Shown here piece after piece: positions 5,632 to 6,748 of a stretch of DNA of 6,748 nucleotides (positions within the stretch are counted from its first letter, which is position 1; each line of letters begins with the position of its first letter). Location: contig CALDFS010000084.1 in assembly GCA_937942105.1 (NCBI GenBank), positions 1 through 6,748 on the forward strand. Direction: 5' to 3'. The notes under the pieces are model-generated. The model made no database searches. It was not told where the DNA came from and saw only the letters and a program-made list of their open reading frames with translations. A program made the translations under genes and the position numbers. The DNA comes from an uncultured Ruminococcus sp. (lineage in GTDB: Bacteria; Bacillota; Clostridia; Oscillospirales; Ruminococcaceae).

Positions 5632-6483
5632 TAGGCTACCTCCTTCGCTGCCGGTGTTAGTTTCCGGCAAATTTGTTTTTATAGTCTCCGCGCTGTTCTT
5701 CTGTGCGGTTCCTACCGTTGGTATACTTTCCGGAATAATCATTCCGTGTGCAAGTCTGAACTCCTTGCCATGTACGAGAAGAGATTTTCTGTCTGCACTG
5801 GCGGCAATTGATAAAGGCTCTGCGTCTTCTAAAAGTGAATCCGCAAAGCCTTTTTCTACCGCTTCTGTTCCAGTCATGTATGTTGTGTCCGACATCATGT
5901 GACGTATCACCGTCTCTGACAGCTTGGTCTTTCGCTGATATACGCTTACCTGCGCATTGTCGTACGAATCGTTACTCGTAGCAGCAGTTCTGAGTTCGTC
6001 AGCATTATAGTAGCCAAACATAAAGCAAAGACACTTGTGAATCATTATCAGGCTTGACGGATTGACCTGAACATTGTCACAAGCACACATTATCAGTGAG
6101 CCGCCCGACATTGCCACTCCGTCGACAATGCAGGTGACCTCTACGCCGTTTCTCGACAGCTCTCTCAGTCTGTTGTGAATAAATATCGAAACACCACAAT
6201 CACCGCCGACGCTGTCCATACGGATTCTAACCTTCTTTGCGCCGCTTTTTACTATGCTGTCAAGGTCGTCAAGGAATTCGCTTCGGATGATGAAAGAACC
6301 GTCAACAGGCTTGTCTTCCCAATAGTCATAGGGACGTTCTTCCACAATTTCACCGTACATTGTAATTTCTGCTTCGTTATCTGCGTTTAATGCCATTGAA
6401 TAGCATTTCTGCTGATTTGACGCCGGACTTGTCACTATTTTAGGACGCGCAATCCGAGATATCATTTCTGCGAATTTATTCAT
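5194..6483 (-). CDS. ClpP-like head maturation protease with C-terminal scaffold region
   Basis: This 429-residue protein joins a protease to a scaffold. The N-terminal part (about 30-220) has a ClpP/S14-like fold: the strand MYGEIVEE, the loop MDSVGGDCGVSIFIHNRL (89-106, equivalent to the NSPGG region), and DGVAMSGGSLIMCACDN, with Ser126 as likely nucleophile. NPSSLIMIHKC holds the likely catalytic His149, and Asp199, before TTYMTGTEAVEKGFAD, may complete the triad. A Pro/Thr/Ser-rich linker (about 250-284) leads to a helical, charged segment (285-429) with LTELRAENPAL, NERARLQAIDEIAA and EAKYG, a conserved scaffold pattern of lambda-like phages. The protease would cut scaffold, and perhaps portal or shell N-termini, during head maturation. 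I chose the ATG at 6483: it has AAGGAG nine bases upstream, overlaps the portal stop by eight bases and opens with MNKFAEMISRIARP. An in-frame start at 6627 would lie entirely inside the portal gene and is unlikely. Confidence 0.94.
   Translation of the reverse strand: MNKFAEMISRIARPKIVTSPASNQQKCYSMALNADNEAEITMYGEIVEERPYDYWEDKPVDGSFIIRSEFLDDLDSIVKSGAKKVRIRMDSVGGDCGVSIFIHNRLRELSRNGVEVTCIVDGVAMSGGSLIMCACDNVQVNPSSLIMIHKCLCFMFGYYNADELRTAATSNDSYDNAQVSVYQRKTKLSETVIRHMMSDTTYMTGTEAVEKGFADSLLEDAEPLSIAASADRKSLLVHGKEFRLAHGMIIPESIPTVGTAQKNSAETIKTNLPETNTGSEGGSLMAKNLTELRAENPALASSVEAEVRAAVLAENDNTAAINEAVANERARLQAIDEIAANVDSAMLAEAKYGNTACSAQELAFRAMKQQTRAGADFLEGLSEDYKASNAGKVQAVVPKDDEEKKPSTPEEKSAAAKNDIKSLLGKENN
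5638..5645 (-). promoter_or_regulatory. Internal ribosome binding site for the nested scaffold
   Basis: The minus strand reads AAGGAGGT six bases before the ATG at 5631, in the middle of an open reading frame. In the protein it encodes part of a Gly/Ser/Glu linker (GSEGGSL), so the coding constraint on this stretch is low and the site could be kept for translation. It decides the nested start. Confidence 0.82.
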
Positions 6484-6748
6484 TGCTGTTTTCTCCTTCC
6501 ATGTTATCAGGATTATTATTACCGACTGATGAAAGCATTTCCTGCTCACGCCGCACAGTTTCCATGTTTGCCTCCCAGTCGCTGCCATAATGCTCGCGTG
6601 TGACCTGTTCGTTGGTTTTCCATCCATTTTTCACTTGTATCTCATCCGCCTCTGCTTCTTTTAACGGGTCAAGTTGTGTCATTGCCGGACCGTCCCATCT
6701 TGTTGCGCACCATGCTTCCCGAATGGCGGGGTCGTTGAAGAATCCCGG
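6476..6748 (-). CDS. Phage portal protein, lambda gpB family, C-terminal end (cut by window edge)
   Basis: The reading frame is open from the window edge to the TAA at 6476, giving the last 90 residues. They begin PGFFNDPAIREAWCATRWDG and continue through PAMTQLDPLKEAEADEI, NGWKTNEQV and HYGSDWEANM. This is the end signature of lambda-type portals: an F(F/x)xDP...AWC...W.GP segment, then a DPLKE motif, an 'x.NG..T' turn and G.DWE near the end. The portal is the twelve-fold ring at one capsid vertex through which DNA is packaged and to which the neck attaches. The Met at 6682 is internal; the true start lies outside the window. The gene overlaps the start of the protease gene by eight bases (ATGAATAA), so the two are likely coupled. 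After the family motif, the last 25 or so residues are a polar, Asn/Glu-rich tail. Confidence 0.93.
   Translation of the reverse strand, partial: PGFFNDPAIREAWCATRWDGPAMTQLDPLKEAEADEIQVKNGWKTNEQVTREHYGSDWEANMETVRREQEMLSSVGNNNPDNMEGENSNE

Noticed and set aside
5423..5902. A 159-codon plus-strand frame rich in Ala and Ser, resembling a secreted or membrane protein.
   Set aside because: It is the antisense of the Ala/Glu-rich scaffold and protease region, which gives such hydrophobic composition automatically. No separate start signal is seen.
6484..6627. A longer N-terminus for the protease, starting at 6627.
   Set aside because: The 48 extra residues lie entirely within the portal gene in another frame and have no protease family character. 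The ATG at 6483 has a good ribosome binding site and the usual overlap with the portal stop.

Overview
The window is a slice of the late (morphogenesis) operon of a tailed phage or prophage. Every gene is on the minus strand, so transcription runs from coordinate 6748 down to 1. The genes are packed almost without gaps: the largest intergenic space is 24 nt, and several stops and starts overlap by 1 to 11 nt. Strong AAGGAGG-type ribosome binding sites, two GTG starts and balanced base composition suggest a Firmicutes host, probably a Clostridia-type anaerobe. That host assignment is inference, since no host housekeeping gene is visible.

In transcription order the window holds: the C-terminal end of a lambda-type portal (6748-6476, cut by the window edge); a ClpP-like head maturation protease with a C-terminal scaffold region (6483-5194), inside which a second start with a near-perfect ribosome binding site probably makes a free scaffold protein (5631-5194); a head decoration protein (5194-4790); the major capsid protein of the lambda gpE family (4784-3708); an acidic protein with a C-terminal HeH/LEM-like helical motif in the lambda FI position (3683-3255); a small head-tail joining protein in the FII position (3258-2893); a gpZ-type neck/tail completion protein (2896-2297); a probable tail terminator in the gpU position (2293-1802); a small uncharacterised protein (1812-1546); and a full-length contractile tail sheath protein (1530-97).

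The order portal, protease/scaffold, decoration, capsid, FI, FII, Z, U matches the lambda head and neck module. The sheath shows that the tail is contractile (myovirus, or a tailocin-like derivative) and not the flexible lambda tail. Together the genes would build a procapsid (portal, scaffold, capsid, protease), stabilise it (decoration), close it (FI/FII), join it to the tail (Z, U) and supply the contractile sheath.

The most unexpected element is at the low-coordinate edge. Directly downstream of the sheath stop codon, where a tail tube gene is expected, a well-formed ribosome binding site leads into an ORF whose 27 visible residues look like the start of a two-component response regulator receiver domain. 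It could be regulatory cargo, the scar of a deletion that removed the rest of the tail module, or an assembly join. The window alone cannot decide.

No tRNA, rRNA, CRISPR array, insertion sequence, attachment site, clear promoter or terminator was seen.
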